Source: Prevotella sp.
GTDB taxonomy: Bacteria; Bacteroidota; Bacteroidia; Bacteroidales; Bacteroidaceae
Assembly: GCA_017554105.1 (NCBI GenBank)
Contig: JAFZIY010000026.1
Coordinates: 148,228 to 212,227 of the forward strand
Direction of reading: 5' to 3'
Length of the DNA stretch: 64,000 nucleotides
Below are positions 15,636-25,481 of this stretch, one piece after another. The notes under the pieces were generated by a model. It did not search any database. It saw nothing but the letters and a program-made list of their open reading frames with translations, and was not told the origin of the DNA. The position numbers were made by a program, and so were the translations under genes. Position 1 is the first letter of the stretch; each line of letters begins with the position of its first letter.

Positions 15636-18600
15636 CTATTTAACAATTATCTTTTCTGTCTTACCATTCTTATACCTGATGATATTGATACCTCTTACAG
15701 GTTCGTCAACCTTCATTCCGTTGGTTGTGTATATACCTTCTACCTCGTCAGAGTTGATAACGTGAGTGCGGTCTATACCCGTTGCATCTCCATCTTCTAC
15801 GATTGAGAACTCAATCTTAGAATAATCGTCATTGATGGTATTTGCTGTTACCTTGATAATCCAACGATATGGAAGTAATGTAGTAGTAGCATTGTTTGGA
15901 TGCAATGAACCGCCAGAGAGGAAGAACATGTCACCTACACTTCCTGAATACGACTCTCTCGCATACTTGCCATAGAAGTCGTATGAATGGAATGAGGTGG
16001 TTACATTCAAACGAGAGCCTGTATTAGGTGCATACAACTTAGTTCCATCCGCCGTGAACTCATAATTTGAAACAGCATTCTTAGGTTTAACAGTGTATGG
16101 ACGGTTGCCCTTAAGAACTTCACCTTCGCTCATCGGTTCAATGTACAAGTATATCTTGTCATGATCTGCCTCTCCTGCCTCGGCAGCACCAGCAATCATC
16201 TGAATCTTATAGAATGTGAAGTTCTCTGCGTCATCAGCAGTTATCGTGTAGTCCATTGGAACAAACCATGCCTGATGCTTGTTAACTTGAGTAGAACTGA
16301 ACGTACGCTTATATGTTACAGAAGAAACTTTAATGTCTGAAGGAAGATCCATAAATGGATAATCTTCACCATCAATCAATACGTAGACATCATCATCCTT
16401 GCTCTTCACAGCATATGGATAATCAGCCTTTGTCTCCGGATCAGTATTGAACGTTGGAACATATCCCTCTGCACAGTATTCCTCATCAGGTGCCTTAGTG
16501 AAGACTCCGCCAGTAATCTGGATGTCACCTTCTGCGTAATGGCTGTCGGTTACCCATGTAACATCGAACTTACCGTTCTCTATGTTCAGTTTACCACCTG
16601 TAGCCTCAATTGGACCGGTGATTGTTCCCGTCGTGTTGATGTTGACTGTTGGGATATCGTAATTGCTGAACTTGCAAGTGTCAAATGCACGTCCACCTTC
16701 CTTAGCTATAATACTTGTCGATCCAGTGAGGTTAATCGTACCACAGTTGTTAGACAAAGCGTATGCCCAACCTGAAAGTCCTGTTCCATCAATTGTCACA
16801 TCCTCAAGTGTCAGGTTGCTGTAGTTCTGGATCACCATCTGAGCTGTCGGTGATGTAGCCTTCAGCGTACCATTCTTGAAGGTAATATTAGATTCCTTCA
16901 AGAGCTGGAAGCCCTGAGTCTCAGTTCCTGTAGAACCTACAGTCGAACCCGTTACATTATAGGTCAAACCATTGAGGTCGAACGTGATGTTGCTTCCAGA
17001 AGGAACAACCACACCGGTACCACTGATAACACCATCGACTGCGGCTTCCTCAAGCAGAGTAATAGTAGTCTCTGATGTACCTGCTGCTGCAACAGCCTCA
17101 GCAAGTGTCTCGTACTTAACACTACCAATTGCGCAGATATACTCGCAAGGTTTCAACGTGCTAGTGCCGTCGCCGTTGCTTACCCACTTAAAGCCCACAG
17201 GTGCTGCCAGTTCGATAGCGTCGTTCTTAGTGACAGATGCCTTGTCGGAATGGTCGGTCAATGCAGTTGAGCCTCCAGAGGTCAGACTCAAGTTGCCAGT
17301 GATAGTGCCGCCCTCAACTGTCAGGCTCACACCGTCCTTCGGGTCACCGCTACCGGCGTCGAACTCGATGTTGCCGTTAATCACGCTCTCACCTGTCACA
17401 GTAACATTGACAGATGTGTAGCTGCTGTAGCGGCATACGTCGAATGCAAAGCCACCGGCCGGGTTAGCATTGATGGTCGTGCCGTCAATCACAACGTTAC
17501 CATTATTATTAGATAAGGTATATGCGCTGGTGTAGTTCTCGTTGTCAAGCGTCAGCGTCATGCCCTCGAGTGTGAGGTTACTGTAGTTCTGAACAAGAAT
17601 CTTTGCCTTCGTTGAGGTGATGGTACCATTCATGAAGGTGATGGTATTATCCTTCAGGAGCTGGAAGCCGTTCGTTTCGGTACCCGTTGAACCTACTGTC
17701 TCACCGTCCACGGTGTAGGTATAATTGTCGAAGTCCACAGTCAGTCCTGTGGTATACTTACCCTGTGGAACAACAATGCCGTTGCCGGCGCAATCGTCAA
17801 GCAACTTAACGGTCGAACCGTCAGCAGCCGCTGCGAAGGCTGCCTCAAGAGAACCATACTTGTGGGTTGACTCTCCAAGAGTAACCTGAGCTACGTAAGT
17901 TCCGTCCTCAACACTATAAGGTGCACCTTCGACTGCATTGTTCTTAACACCAATCTTGCCTTCTGCAATGAATGGTTCGTAGGTAGTATCAGTAAGGTCT
18001 GCACTGAACTGGCCGCCAGAGATGACAATCTTACCAGTAGCTGAAGCTGCTATGTCCTTCACAATGTCTCCAACATACGTACCACTAACAACATTGATTG
18101 TTCCATTTGTAGCACTTCCGCTCTTACCAAGTTTTACGGCTGAAGCTGCTGTGAAGGTGTTGTCGGTCAGCGTGATGACAGCTGAAGAACCGCTATTTTC
18201 GCGGATACCATAGCCATCAGCACCCTCTGCAGATGTGAAGGTATTGCCAGAAACCGTGAATGTACCAGTACCACCACTCACATTTACGAAGCTTTCGCTG
18301 CTTGTAACAGTACAGTTGGTAATGGAGTTTGCTCCTTCAGAACCTGTCAACTGAGCTAAACTGTGCAGATTGGTACCAGTTACGTCTTTCACTACGAGAT
18401 TGTAGCAATTGCCACCACCAGAAGAAGTCTTAATAGCCACAACATTTAAACCGGTGGATGTACTCGTGAATGAGCAATCGGATATGGTCACATTGTGAGC
18501 GTAATTATTTGTAGGTTTATTATAATAAGGAGTTCCTGCGGTATTTGTGCTAGGTACCAGAATAAATGCATCGGTTCCAGAGCAGAAGTTCGACGTATTA

Positions 18601-20876
18601 CCTTCAAATTTAATGTTCTTAATGTCTAATGTCTCAGTACGTGTAGAACCTCCGTCACCATCGATAATTATCTGACCAGCAACCGTCTTTCCTGCACCGT
18701 CAATAGTCAGGTTAAGACCTGCTTTCTGTTTAACGATTGAATAACCCTCAATATCATCAATCAGCGTGATAGTCACGTCGCCAGACATCTCGTAGGCAGC
18801 ATCGACAGCAGCCTGGAGTGACACATACCCGGTCTCGCCAATCTGAGCAACATAGTGTGGATCTCCAACGGTGAAGTATCCTTCCATGTCTGGAGCAGGA
18901 GTACATACTTTACCCTGAGCTACAAGATCTGCAGCAAGATATTCTTGTGGGAACTCTTCTGAGAAATATCCTCCAGAGATGGCAAGCACTGCTTCATTAT
19001 TCTTTTCTATACTTCCAGTATAAATACCACTCTTCACTTCAATCATAGCTTCATTACCTTGATCATCTCCAGTAGCTGTCAAGACGATTGCGGAACTTGC
19101 TTTGAAGTCATTGTTACCATCAAGCGTAAGGTGAGCCGTAGATGCATCTTTTAAGCGAATCGCATAACTATCACTCACATTAAGGGATGTGAATGAGCAG
19201 TCAGTTACGCTGTAATCACCAGTACCACCTGAAATGTTAATAAAGTTCTTACTTCCAGCAGAACAGTTGTCGAACGATGCGCCTGTTGTTCCTGTTAATT
19301 GTGCAAGACTATGCAGGTTAGTTCCTTCTGTGTTGTCAACAACCAAATTGTAACATCCTGCTCCAGAGGTCGGTTTGATACCGACTACATCTAGGCTACT
19401 TGAAGTACTTGTGAACGAGCAATTCGAAATAGTGATATTATGAGCGTAGTTGTACTTATTCGTATAATACGGTGTACCTGAAGTTTTTGTGCTCGGTACG
19501 AGGATGAATGCGTCTGTTCCAGAGTAGAAGTTCGACTTGTTACCTTCGAACTTGATGTTCTGGATGGTCAGCGTTTCTGTGCCAGAGGCACGTCCGTCAC
19601 CGTCTATGATAATCTGTCCAGCCACGGTCTTGTCATCACCATCGATTGTCAGGTTCAAACCTTCCTTCTGGTGAACGATGGAGTAACCTTCATTATTATC
19701 AATCAGCGTGATGGTCACATTGCCAGTCATCTCATGGGCAGCATCAACAGCAGCCTGCAGTGTTGCATACTTGGCACCGCCCTCTATCTGGGCGACATAG
19801 GATGGCTCTGCAACAGAATAAGTACCATCACCATTATCAACAAGTGTAAAGCCCTCAGCGCAATATTCTTCAGGAACAGGTGTGTTGAAGGTACCGCCAG
19901 ACACTTCAAATGTAGCAGAGGTACCGTTCGTAACGAATGAACATGTTCCTGTTCCGGTTGAGTTGAACTGAACATTGTTCCCCTCGCCTAGTGAAACAGC
20001 GCCAGTGTATGAGGTATTCTCTGGATAAGAAGCGATAGCCTGATCCTGGTCACCGCTATTATTGATTGTTATGTTGGAGTTTGTAACGTTAATTGTTACG
20101 TTGTTGTCTTCCATCATAAATGTGCCGAAAGAATTACTCTCGCCTGAATATTTATTGGTGGAGACAACAGTACAGCCGTCCAAAGTGAACACAGAGCCAG
20201 CCGAGCCAGCTGAACTATCTGGACCCTTAGCATAAATACAAGCCCATCCCTTGATTGTACTATTAGAAATGGTCATGTTGACAGGGTTGAACGTAATGAT
20301 AGCGTAGTAAGCCGTACCATCATTGTTAGTCTGAATAGTGCTGTTGGTGATGTTCACAGTTGCAGCAACAGCCTGGTTGCCACCGATGGTCAGAGGCTGA
20401 GTGTATCCACTTGTCGCTCCATCGGTTTTAAGGATCACATTGTTTAGCGTCAGAGAATTGACATTGCCACGGGTATCGATACAACGTGCACCATTAGCTG
20501 AATTTTCAATAGTGAGATCATTGAAAACCACATCAATTTTGCTTGTTGCATTCATACCAACGCCAAAACCGCGTCCGCCCATCGTTATAACGCGGTTATT
20601 ACCGTTAAATGTAAGTGATTTGGATATAGGCAAACGGCTTGTTCCTGTTACTGCGGAAGACAAGTCTACATCCTGCAACAACTCTATGGTGGCACCCGAC
20701 TCAGCTGCTTCAATGGCTGCCTGCAGCGTTGCATATCCATTATCACCTATCTTTGCGACAGGAGAATCTTCATTTATCCCATTAATCCTAGGGATAGCAA
20801 TAGCTGTGGCACCCACTAAGAGGAGTAGAAGTGAAAGCCACAAATACTTTGAGTGTTTTTGTAATAGATGTTTCAT
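15636..20876 (-). CDS. Giant secreted beta-helix-type modular surface protein (1746 aa)
   Basis: A signal peptide (LWLSLLLLLVGATAIAI, about residues 12-30) is followed by modules that each open with a V-A-x-I-G...Y-x-(S/T)-L-Q-A-A-(I/V) motif, starting near 42, 360, 677, 995 and 1247. The first three spacings are about 318 residues. Modules 2 and 3 are very similar through their length (for example NYAHN-TIS-CSFTST, GTNLHSLAQLTG), so a duplication is likely. The motifs (ITNS/NLTLE/ISGG-type strands) suggest right-handed parallel beta-helix folds of pectin-lyase shape, with no recognisable catalytic set. Residues about 1460-1746 form a separate region ending in a sorting-type tail (GIYTTNGMKVDEP...). 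An adhesin or surface-layer role is inferred. A -7 box lies at 20947-20956. Confidence 0.85.
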   Translation of the reverse strand: MKHLLQKHSKYLWLSLLLLLVGATAIAIPRINGINEDSPVAKIGDNGYATLQAAIEAAESGATIELLQDVDLSSAVTGTSRLPISKSLTFNGNNRVITMGGRGFGVGMNATSKIDVVFNDLTIENSANGARCIDTRGNVNSLTLNNVILKTDGATSGYTQPLTIGGNQAVAATVNITNSTIQTNNDGTAYYAIITFNPVNMTISNSTIKGWACIYAKGPDSSAGSAGSVFTLDGCTVVSTNKYSGESNSFGTFMMEDNNVTINVTNSNITINNSGDQDQAIASYPENTSYTGAVSLGEGNNVQFNSTGTGTCSFVTNGTSATFEVSGGTFNTPVPEEYCAEGFTLVDNGDGTYSVAEPSYVAQIEGGAKYATLQAAVDAAHEMTGNVTITLIDNNEGYSIVHQKEGLNLTIDGDDKTVAGQIIIDGDGRASGTETLTIQNIKFEGNKSNFYSGTDAFILVPSTKTSGTPYYTNKYNYAHNITISNCSFTSTSSSLDVVGIKPTSGAGCYNLVVDNTEGTNLHSLAQLTGTTGASFDNCSAGSKNFINISGGTGDYSVTDCSFTSLNVSDSYAIRLKDASTAHLTLDGNNDFKASSAIVLTATGDDQGNEAMIEVKSGIYTGSIEKNNEAVLAISGGYFSEEFPQEYLAADLVAQGKVCTPAPDMEGYFTVGDPHYVAQIGETGYVSLQAAVDAAYEMSGDVTITLIDDIEGYSIVKQKAGLNLTIDGAGKTVAGQIIIDGDGGSTRTETLDIKNIKFEGNTSNFCSGTDAFILVPSTNTAGTPYYNKPTNNYAHNVTISDCSFTSTSTGLNVVAIKTSSGGGNCYNLVVKDVTGTNLHSLAQLTGSEGANSITNCTVTSSESFVNVSGGTGTFTVSGNTFTSAEGADGYGIRENSGSSAVITLTDNTFTAASAVKLGKSGSATNGTINVVSGTYVGDIVKDIAASATGKIVISGGQFSADLTDTTYEPFIAEGKIGVKNNAVEGAPYSVEDGTYVAQVTLGESTHKYGSLEAAFAAAADGSTVKLLDDCAGNGIVVPQGKYTTGLTVDFDNYTYTVDGETVGSTGTETNGFQLLKDNTITFMNGTITSTKAKILVQNYSNLTLEGMTLTLDNENYTSAYTLSNNNGNVVIDGTTINANPAGGFAFDVCRYSSYTSVNVTVTGESVINGNIEFDAGSGDPKDGVSLTVEGGTITGNLSLTSGGSTALTDHSDKASVTKNDAIELAAPVGFKWVSNGDGTSTLKPCEYICAIGSVKYETLAEAVAAAGTSETTITLLEEAAVDGVISGTGVVVPSGSNITFDLNGLTYNVTGSTVGSTGTETQGFQLLKESNITFKNGTLKATSPTAQMVIQNYSNLTLEDVTIDGTGLSGWAYALSNNCGTINLTGSTSIIAKEGGRAFDTCKFSNYDIPTVNINTTGTITGPIEATGGKLNIENGKFDVTWVTDSHYAEGDIQITGGVFTKAPDEEYCAEGYVPTFNTDPETKADYPYAVKSKDDDVYVLIDGEDYPFMDLPSDIKVSSVTYKRTFSSTQVNKHQAWFVPMDYTITADDAENFTFYKIQMIAGAAEAGEADHDKIYLYIEPMSEGEVLKGNRPYTVKPKNAVSNYEFTADGTKLYAPNTGSRLNVTTSFHSYDFYGKYARESYSGSVGDMFFLSGGSLHPNNATTTLLPYRWIIKVTANTINDDYSKIEFSIVEDGDATGIDRTHVINSDEVEGIYTTNGMKVDEPVRGINIIRYKNGKTEKIIVK

Positions 20877-20946
20877 AAGTTTAGGTTTATTTTTTGAATA
20901 TGATTTTATTTTGTGTATTTGTCAAAAGTGTATTTACTATTTAAAA

Positions 20947-20956
20947 TACAAAGATA
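20947..20956 (-). promoter_or_regulatory. -7 box (TATCTTTGTA) for the 1746-aa protein gene
   Basis: It lies about 70 nt before the start codon, next to a long A tract (20970-20982). The -33 is not clear. Confidence 0.5.
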
Positions 20957-21070
20957 TAGAATTCTTAACAAAAAAAAAAAAAGTGATAGAAAAGCCGTTT
21001 ATTTTAGATTTGTTAATAGGGGTTTGTATTTATTTACAATTGATATATAATTATGTATAGAAGGCAAAAA

Positions 21071-21100
21071 CTTCCGTCCCATTTTAACGAGACGGAAGTT
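21071..21100 (-). terminator. Terminator of the ribosomal alpha operon
   Basis: ACTTCCGTC...GACGGAAGT hairpin, with TTTTTG following on the minus strand, 30 bp after the rplQ stop. Confidence 0.85.
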
Positions 21101-21130
21101 ATCTTATCAAGTATAAACGTCTGACGACGA

Positions 21131-21667
21131 TTACTCTGCCTTTGCTTCTTCTGTTGCAGCTTCCTCTGCGGGAGCCTCAACAGGTGCCTCAGCTGGCTTT
21201 TCCTCTGTCTTTGGTGCTTCTTCAGCAGCAGGAGCAGCCTGAGCCTTTGATGAAGAACGACGTGAACGACGTGTCTTCTTCTCTGCCTTAGGAGCCTTTG
21301 CCATGTTCTCATCGAAGTCTACAAGCTCGATGAAAGCCATCTCTGCACCGTCACCCTGACGCGGACCAATCTTGATAACGCGAGTGTATCCTCCTGGACG
21401 GTCACCAACCTTCTGTGCTACTTCTCCGAAGAGAGTCTTCACTGCCTCCTTGTTCTGCAGATAGCGGAACACAACGCGGCGTGAGTTGGTTGAGTCATCC
21501 TTGCAACGGGTGATCAGAGGTTCAACATATTTCTTAAGTGCCTTTGCCTTGGCTACGGTCGTAGTGATTCTTTTGTGCTCGATCAGCGAGATAGACAAGT
21601 TGGCAAGCATTGCCTTGCGGTGATCAGCAGTACGGCCGAGGTGGTTAAATTTCTTACCGTGTCTCAT
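21131..21667 (-). CDS. rplQ: Ribosomal protein bL17 with long Ala/Glu-rich C-terminal extension
   Basis: Residues 1-120 are a full bL17 ([34 protein letters not shown]), a large-subunit protein near the tunnel exit. Residues 125-178 are a low-complexity tail, first basic ([12 protein letters not shown]) and then Ala/Pro/Glu-rich, which makes the protein about 50 residues longer than the E. coli homologue. It is last in the alpha operon, 38 bp behind rpoA, and is followed by a terminator. Confidence 0.97.
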   Translation of the reverse strand: MRHGKKFNHLGRTADHRKAMLANLSISLIEHKRITTTVAKAKALKKYVEPLITRCKDDSTNSRRVVFRYLQNKEAVKTLFGEVAQKVGDRPGGYTRVIKIGPRQGDGAEMAFIELVDFDENMAKAPKAEKKTRRSRRSSSKAQAAPAAEEAPKTEEKPAEAPVEAPAEEAATEEAKAE

Positions 21668-21705
21668 TTTGACTTTTTAATGTTTTTGACCAGTACTTGT
21701 ATCAA

Positions 21706-22698
21706 TTAGTCCTGGTTAAGTTTGTATTTTGAAATGTCGGTTCCAAACTGTAGATTCAGACTCTCGAGCAAATCATCAAGCTCTGAAAGCGATTTCTTAC
21801 CGAAGTTGCGGAACTTCAAGAGGTCGGTCTTGTTGTACTGAACGAGGTCGCCGAGTGTATCTACATCGGCAGCCTTGAGGCAGTTGAGTGCACGAACCGA
21901 GAGGTTCATGTCTACAAGACGTGTCTTGAGGAGCTGGCGCATGTGGAGCACTTCCTCGTCGAACTCCTGGTTGCCCTCGACGTCATTGTTCTCGAGGGTT
22001 ATCTTCTCGTCTGAGAAGAGCATGAAGTGATAGATGAGGATTTTTGCTGCTTCCTTGAGCGCGTCCTTCGGATGTATGGAACCGTCCGTAGTTACTTCAA
22101 GCACGAGTTTGTCGTAGTCGGTCTTTTGCTCGACACGATACGGCTCAACAGCGAACTTGACGTTGCGGATAGGTGTGTAAATAGAATCGATTGGAATTAC
22201 ATTGACATCGGTGCAGAACTCACGGTTCTCATCGGACGGAACGTATCCGCGTCCTTTGTTTATCGTGAGGTCAATCTGCATTGATGCCTTTGAGTCTAAA
22301 TGACAAATCACCAAATCTGGGTTTAACACTTCAAATCCAGTCAGATACTTGCCAATATCACCTGCTGTGAATTCTGTGGAATTCTCTACGGTGATACTAA
22401 CTTTCTCGTTCTCGAATTCTTCTACCACTTGCTTGAAGCGTACTTGCTTCAGATTCAAGATGATGTTGGTGACATCTTCTTTTACACCGGGAACGGATGA
22501 GAACTCATGCTCAACACCAGCAATCTTGATGGTGTTGATGGCATAGCCCTCGAGCGATGAAAGGAGTATGCGGCGCAGTGCGTTACCAATTGTCACACCG
22601 AAGCCTGGCTCAAGAGGACGGAATTCGAACTTGCCGAATTTGTCATTGGCCTCCAACATCACTACTTTATCAGGTTTTTGAAATGCTAATATCGCCAT
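21706..22698 (-). CDS. rpoA: RNA polymerase alpha subunit
   Basis: 330 residues, a normal length. The N-terminal dimerisation domain contains [20 protein letters not shown] flexible linker precedes the C-terminal DNA/activator-binding domain with [19 protein letters not shown] and [16 protein letters not shown]. It sits between rpsD (16 bp upstream) and rplQ, the classic alpha-operon position, so its synthesis is coupled to ribosomal proteins. Confidence 0.98.
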   Translation of the reverse strand: MAILAFQKPDKVVMLEANDKFGKFEFRPLEPGFGVTIGNALRRILLSSLEGYAINTIKIAGVEHEFSSVPGVKEDVTNIILNLKQVRFKQVVEEFENEKVSITVENSTEFTAGDIGKYLTGFEVLNPDLVICHLDSKASMQIDLTINKGRGYVPSDENREFCTDVNVIPIDSIYTPIRNVKFAVEPYRVEQKTDYDKLVLEVTTDGSIHPKDALKEAAKILIYHFMLFSDEKITLENNDVEGNQEFDEEVLHMRQLLKTRLVDMNLSVRALNCLKAADVDTLGDLVQYNKTDLLKFRNFGKKSLSELDDLLESLNLQFGTDISKYKLNQD

Positions 22699-22714
22699 TA
22701 ATTTAATGATTTGA

Positions 22715-23323
22715 TTAGTTCTTAGAATACAATTCTACGATTAACTGCTCCTTGATGTTCTCAGGAATGTCGGCACGATCGGGCTTGTGCAGGAACTTAC
22801 CGCTCTTTGAAGCCTCGTCCCACTCGAACCAAGGATACTTGCTATGGTTGAAGCCTGCAAGTGATGCCTCGATTACCTCGAGAGACTTAGACTTCTCGCG
22901 AACGCCTACTACCTGACCTGGCTTCACTGAGTAAGAGGGAATGTTAACTACCTTACCGTCAACTACGATGTGCTTGTGGCCAACGAGCTGACGTGCAGCA
23001 GCGCGTGTAGGTGCTATGCCGAGACGGAACACCACATTGTCGAGACGGCACTCGAGGTTCTGCAGAAGCACCTCACCAGTGATACCGTCAGCCTTGGCTG
23101 CCTTCTCGAACATGTTACGGAACTGACGCTCGAGCACTCCATAAGTGTATTTAGCTTTCTGCTTCTCTGCCAACATGACCCCATACTCCGACATCTTGCG
23201 ACGGCGGTTCTGGCCATGCTGTCCAGGAGGGAAGTTTCTCCTGGACAAAACTTTGTCTGCGCCGAAGATGGCTTCGCCAAATCGACGTGCAATTTTTGAT
23301 TTCGGTCCAATATATCTTGCCAT
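22715..23323 (-). CDS. rpsD: Ribosomal protein uS4
   Basis: 202 residues. It starts [17 protein letters not shown] and has the S4 RNA-binding domain ([30 protein letters not shown]). It is a primary 16S-binding protein of the small subunit. In E. coli uS4 represses the alpha operon; no equivalent leader structure is identified here. Confidence 0.98.
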   Translation of the reverse strand: MARYIGPKSKIARRFGEAIFGADKVLSRRNFPPGQHGQNRRRKMSEYGVMLAEKQKAKYTYGVLERQFRNMFEKAAKADGITGEVLLQNLECRLDNVVFRLGIAPTRAAARQLVGHKHIVVDGKVVNIPSYSVKPGQVVGVREKSKSLEVIEASLAGFNHSKYPWFEWDEASKSGKFLHKPDRADIPENIKEQLIVELYSKN

Positions 23324-23388
23324 AATACTAAAAAAATAATTTTCTGAAATTCTGAATAATCCGAATAATCTGAATATTCTGAGTTTAA

Positions 23389-23775
23389 TTATACTCTACG
23401 ACGCTTTGGAGGACGGCATCCATTGTGTGGAAGCGGAGTAACGTCGATAATCTCGACAACCTCGATTCCTGCAGTATGGATGGCACGGATAGCACTCTCA
23501 CGACCGTTACCCGGACCCTTAACATATGCCTTTACCTTGCGAAGGCCAAGGTCGTAAGCAACCTTAGCACAGTCCTCTGCTGCCATCTGTGCAGCGTAAG
23601 GAGTGTTCTTCTTAGAACCACGGAAGCCCATCTTACCGGCAGAAGACCAAGAGATAACCTGTCCCTCGCCGTTAGCCAATGATACGATGATATTATTGAA
23701 AGAGCTGTGTACGTGAAGCTGACCAAGTGCGTCAACCTTCACATTTCTTTTCTTTGCGACTGTTTTCTTTGCCAT
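23389..23775 (-). CDS. rpsK: Ribosomal protein uS11
   Basis: 128 residues with [13 protein letters not shown] and the C-terminal [13 protein letters not shown] signature. It is a platform protein of the 30S subunit. It lies 38 bp after rpsM and 65 bp before rpsD; that second gap holds short TCTGAAT-type repeats. Confidence 0.98.
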   Translation of the reverse strand: MAKKTVAKKRNVKVDALGQLHVHSSFNNIIVSLANGEGQVISWSSAGKMGFRGSKKNTPYAAQMAAEDCAKVAYDLGLRKVKAYVKGPGNGRESAIRAIHTAGIEVVEIIDVTPLPHNGCRPPKRRRV

Positions 23776-23813
23776 AACTGTAAACTTTTAACTGTTAACT
23801 GTAAACTAAAAAA

Positions 23814-24194
23814 TTACTTCGTGGCCTTCTTCTTGTTTGCAACAGTCTTCTTCTTACCTTTACGTGTACGGGCATTATTCTTGGTGCTCTGACCGCGTAC
23901 TGGAAGACCATTACGATGACGTACTCCACGATAGCAACCAATATCCATCAGTCGCTTGATATTCATTTGGACCTCACTGCGGAGATCACCTTCTACCTTG
24001 AATTCAGCGCCGATTACTTCACGGATCTTGGCTGCCTGATCGTCCGTCCACTCGTTGACCTTGAGTTCACGGCTCACACCAGCTTTATCCAATATCTTTG
24101 CTGAACTACTTCGACCTATACCGTAGATATAAGTCAATGCGATTTCGCCACGCTTATTCTGGGGCAAATCTACTCCAACAATTCTTATTGCCAT
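23814..24194 (-). CDS. rpsM: Ribosomal protein uS13
   Basis: 126 residues. [20 protein letters not shown] and [17 protein letters not shown]-type motifs identify it. The basic tail ([16 protein letters not shown]) contacts tRNA and the head of the 30S subunit. A -7 box 58 nt upstream suggests that an internal promoter serves rpsM to rplQ. Confidence 0.98.
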   Translation of the reverse strand: MAIRIVGVDLPQNKRGEIALTYIYGIGRSSSAKILDKAGVSRELKVNEWTDDQAAKIREVIGAEFKVEGDLRSEVQMNIKRLMDIGCYRGVRHRNGLPVRGQSTKNNARTRKGKKKTVANKKKATK

Positions 24195-24251
24195 TGTTTT
24201 TGAAAATGTAAAAAATAAAAGTGTTAAATTTCGAAATTCCGCTAAAAAGCA

Positions 24252-24261
24252 TGCAAAGGTA
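24252..24261 (-). promoter_or_regulatory. -7 box (TACCTTTGCA) upstream of rpsM
   Basis: A perfect -7 element in the 110-bp rpmJ-rpsM gap. There is no TTG at 19-21 nt, so promoter activity is only probable. Confidence 0.55.
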
Positions 24262-24304
24262 AGAAGAAAATTTCAAATTCCCACCTTTTTATGCTTATTT
24301 AACT

Positions 24305-24421
24305 TTAACCCTGACGAAGTTTGAATTTAGGGTTCTTCTTGTTGATAACGTACAGACGACCTTTGCGACGTACAATCTTGCAGTCGGGAGTGCGCTTCTT
24401 TAATGATGCTCTTGTCTTCAT
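24305..24421 (-). CDS. rpmJ: Ribosomal protein bL36
   Basis: A 38-residue reading frame ([20 protein letters not shown] ... KFKLRQG) between infA and rpsM, the canonical place. Only the Cys at position 14 remains of the four zinc ligands in classic bL36, so this is a zinc-independent (C-minus) form. It lies 12 bp downstream of the infA stop. Confidence 0.95.
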   Translation of the reverse strand: MKTRASLKKRTPDCKIVRRKGRLYVINKKNPKFKLRQG

Positions 24422-24433
24422 ATCTCTCTGAGT

Positions 24434-24652
24434 TTATTTGTATCTAAATACTATTCTGCCCTTGGTAAGGTCGTATGGACTCATCTCCACCTTTACCTTA
24501 TCGCCAGGCAATATCTTGATGTAGTGCATTCTCATCTTGCCTGAGATGTGCGCAATGATGGGCACACCGTTCTCGAGTTCTACACGGAACATGGCGTTCG
24601 AGAGAGCCTCGATAATCGTTCCGTCTTGTTCTATTGCACCTTGTTTTGCCAT
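24434..24652 (-). CDS. infA: Translation initiation factor IF-1
   Basis: 72 residues, a full S1-type OB-fold: [29 protein letters not shown] and [18 protein letters not shown] are IF-1 hallmarks. It binds the 30S A site during initiation. It lies between map (22 bp) and rpmJ (12 bp) in the spc/alpha junction. Confidence 0.98.
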   Translation of the reverse strand: MAKQGAIEQDGTIIEALSNAMFRVELENGVPIIAHISGKMRMHYIKILPGDKVKVEMSPYDLTKGRIVFRYK

Positions 24653-24674
24653 ATAAGTACTTTTGTTGTTCTGT

Positions 24675-25463
24675 TTATTTAATGTTTTCTATTTCGTCAA
24701 ACGATGATAAAATCTCTGCCTTTCCCTGCCTGATGGCTATGGTATGCTCGAAATGTGCTGCGGGCTTGCCGTCGCGGGTGCGTATTGTCCAACGGTCAGG
24801 CATCATGTATATGTTCCTGTCGCCCATGGTAATCATCGGCTCTATGGCTATGCACATGCCTGCCTTCAACATTACTCCGTTGCCGCGTCGACCGTAATTT
24901 GGCACTTGCGGGTCTTCGTGCATTTCACGGCCTATGCCGTGTCCTGTCAACTCGCGTACCACTCCGTAGCCTTCTTTCTCGCAATGTTCCTGAACAGCAC
25001 TACTTATATCACCGAGGTGTCGGCCTGCCACGGCATTCCCAATGCCCAGATAGAGTGCCTCGCGGGTTGTCCTGAGAAGTTTCTTAACCTCTTCTGAGAC
25101 CTCGCCGACACAGAACGTATAGGCTGAGTCGCCGTTGAAGCCGTCGAGAAGTGTGCCGCAGTCGATGGAGATTATGTCTCCGTCCTTGAGCACCGTCTCG
25201 TTGTTTGGCACCCCGTGCACCACTGCATCGTTTACCGAAGTGCAGATGCTTGCCGGGAATGGTGCTCCATAGGGATTAGGGAAATCCTTGAACGTTGGTA
25301 TTGCCCCGTGATCACGAATGAACTCATCGGCAATCTTGTCCAACTGGAGCGTGGTGACACCTGGTTTTATATGTTTAGCTAATTCGCCGAGCGTTTTGCC
25401 AACAAGTTGGTTAGCTCGGCGCATTAGCTCGATTTCATCTTCTGTCTTTAGAAATATCTTCAT
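24675..25463 (-). CDS. map: Methionine aminopeptidase type I
   Basis: 262 residues. The metal ligands are visible in order: [19 protein letters not shown] (two Asp), [12 protein letters not shown] (His) and AIEPM (Glu), with the final Glu in FEHTIAI. It removes the initiator Met from nascent chains. The location directly after secY and before infA is common in Bacteroidetes and many other bacteria. Confidence 0.97.
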   Translation of the reverse strand: MKIFLKTEDEIELMRRANQLVGKTLGELAKHIKPGVTTLQLDKIADEFIRDHGAIPTFKDFPNPYGAPFPASICTSVNDAVVHGVPNNETVLKDGDIISIDCGTLLDGFNGDSAYTFCVGEVSEEVKKLLRTTREALYLGIGNAVAGRHLGDISSAVQEHCEKEGYGVVRELTGHGIGREMHEDPQVPNYGRRGNGVMLKAGMCIAIEPMITMGDRNIYMMPDRWTIRTRDGKPAAHFEHTIAIRQGKAEILSSFDEIENIK

Positions 25464-25481
25464 CTATAAAACAGAAAATAC

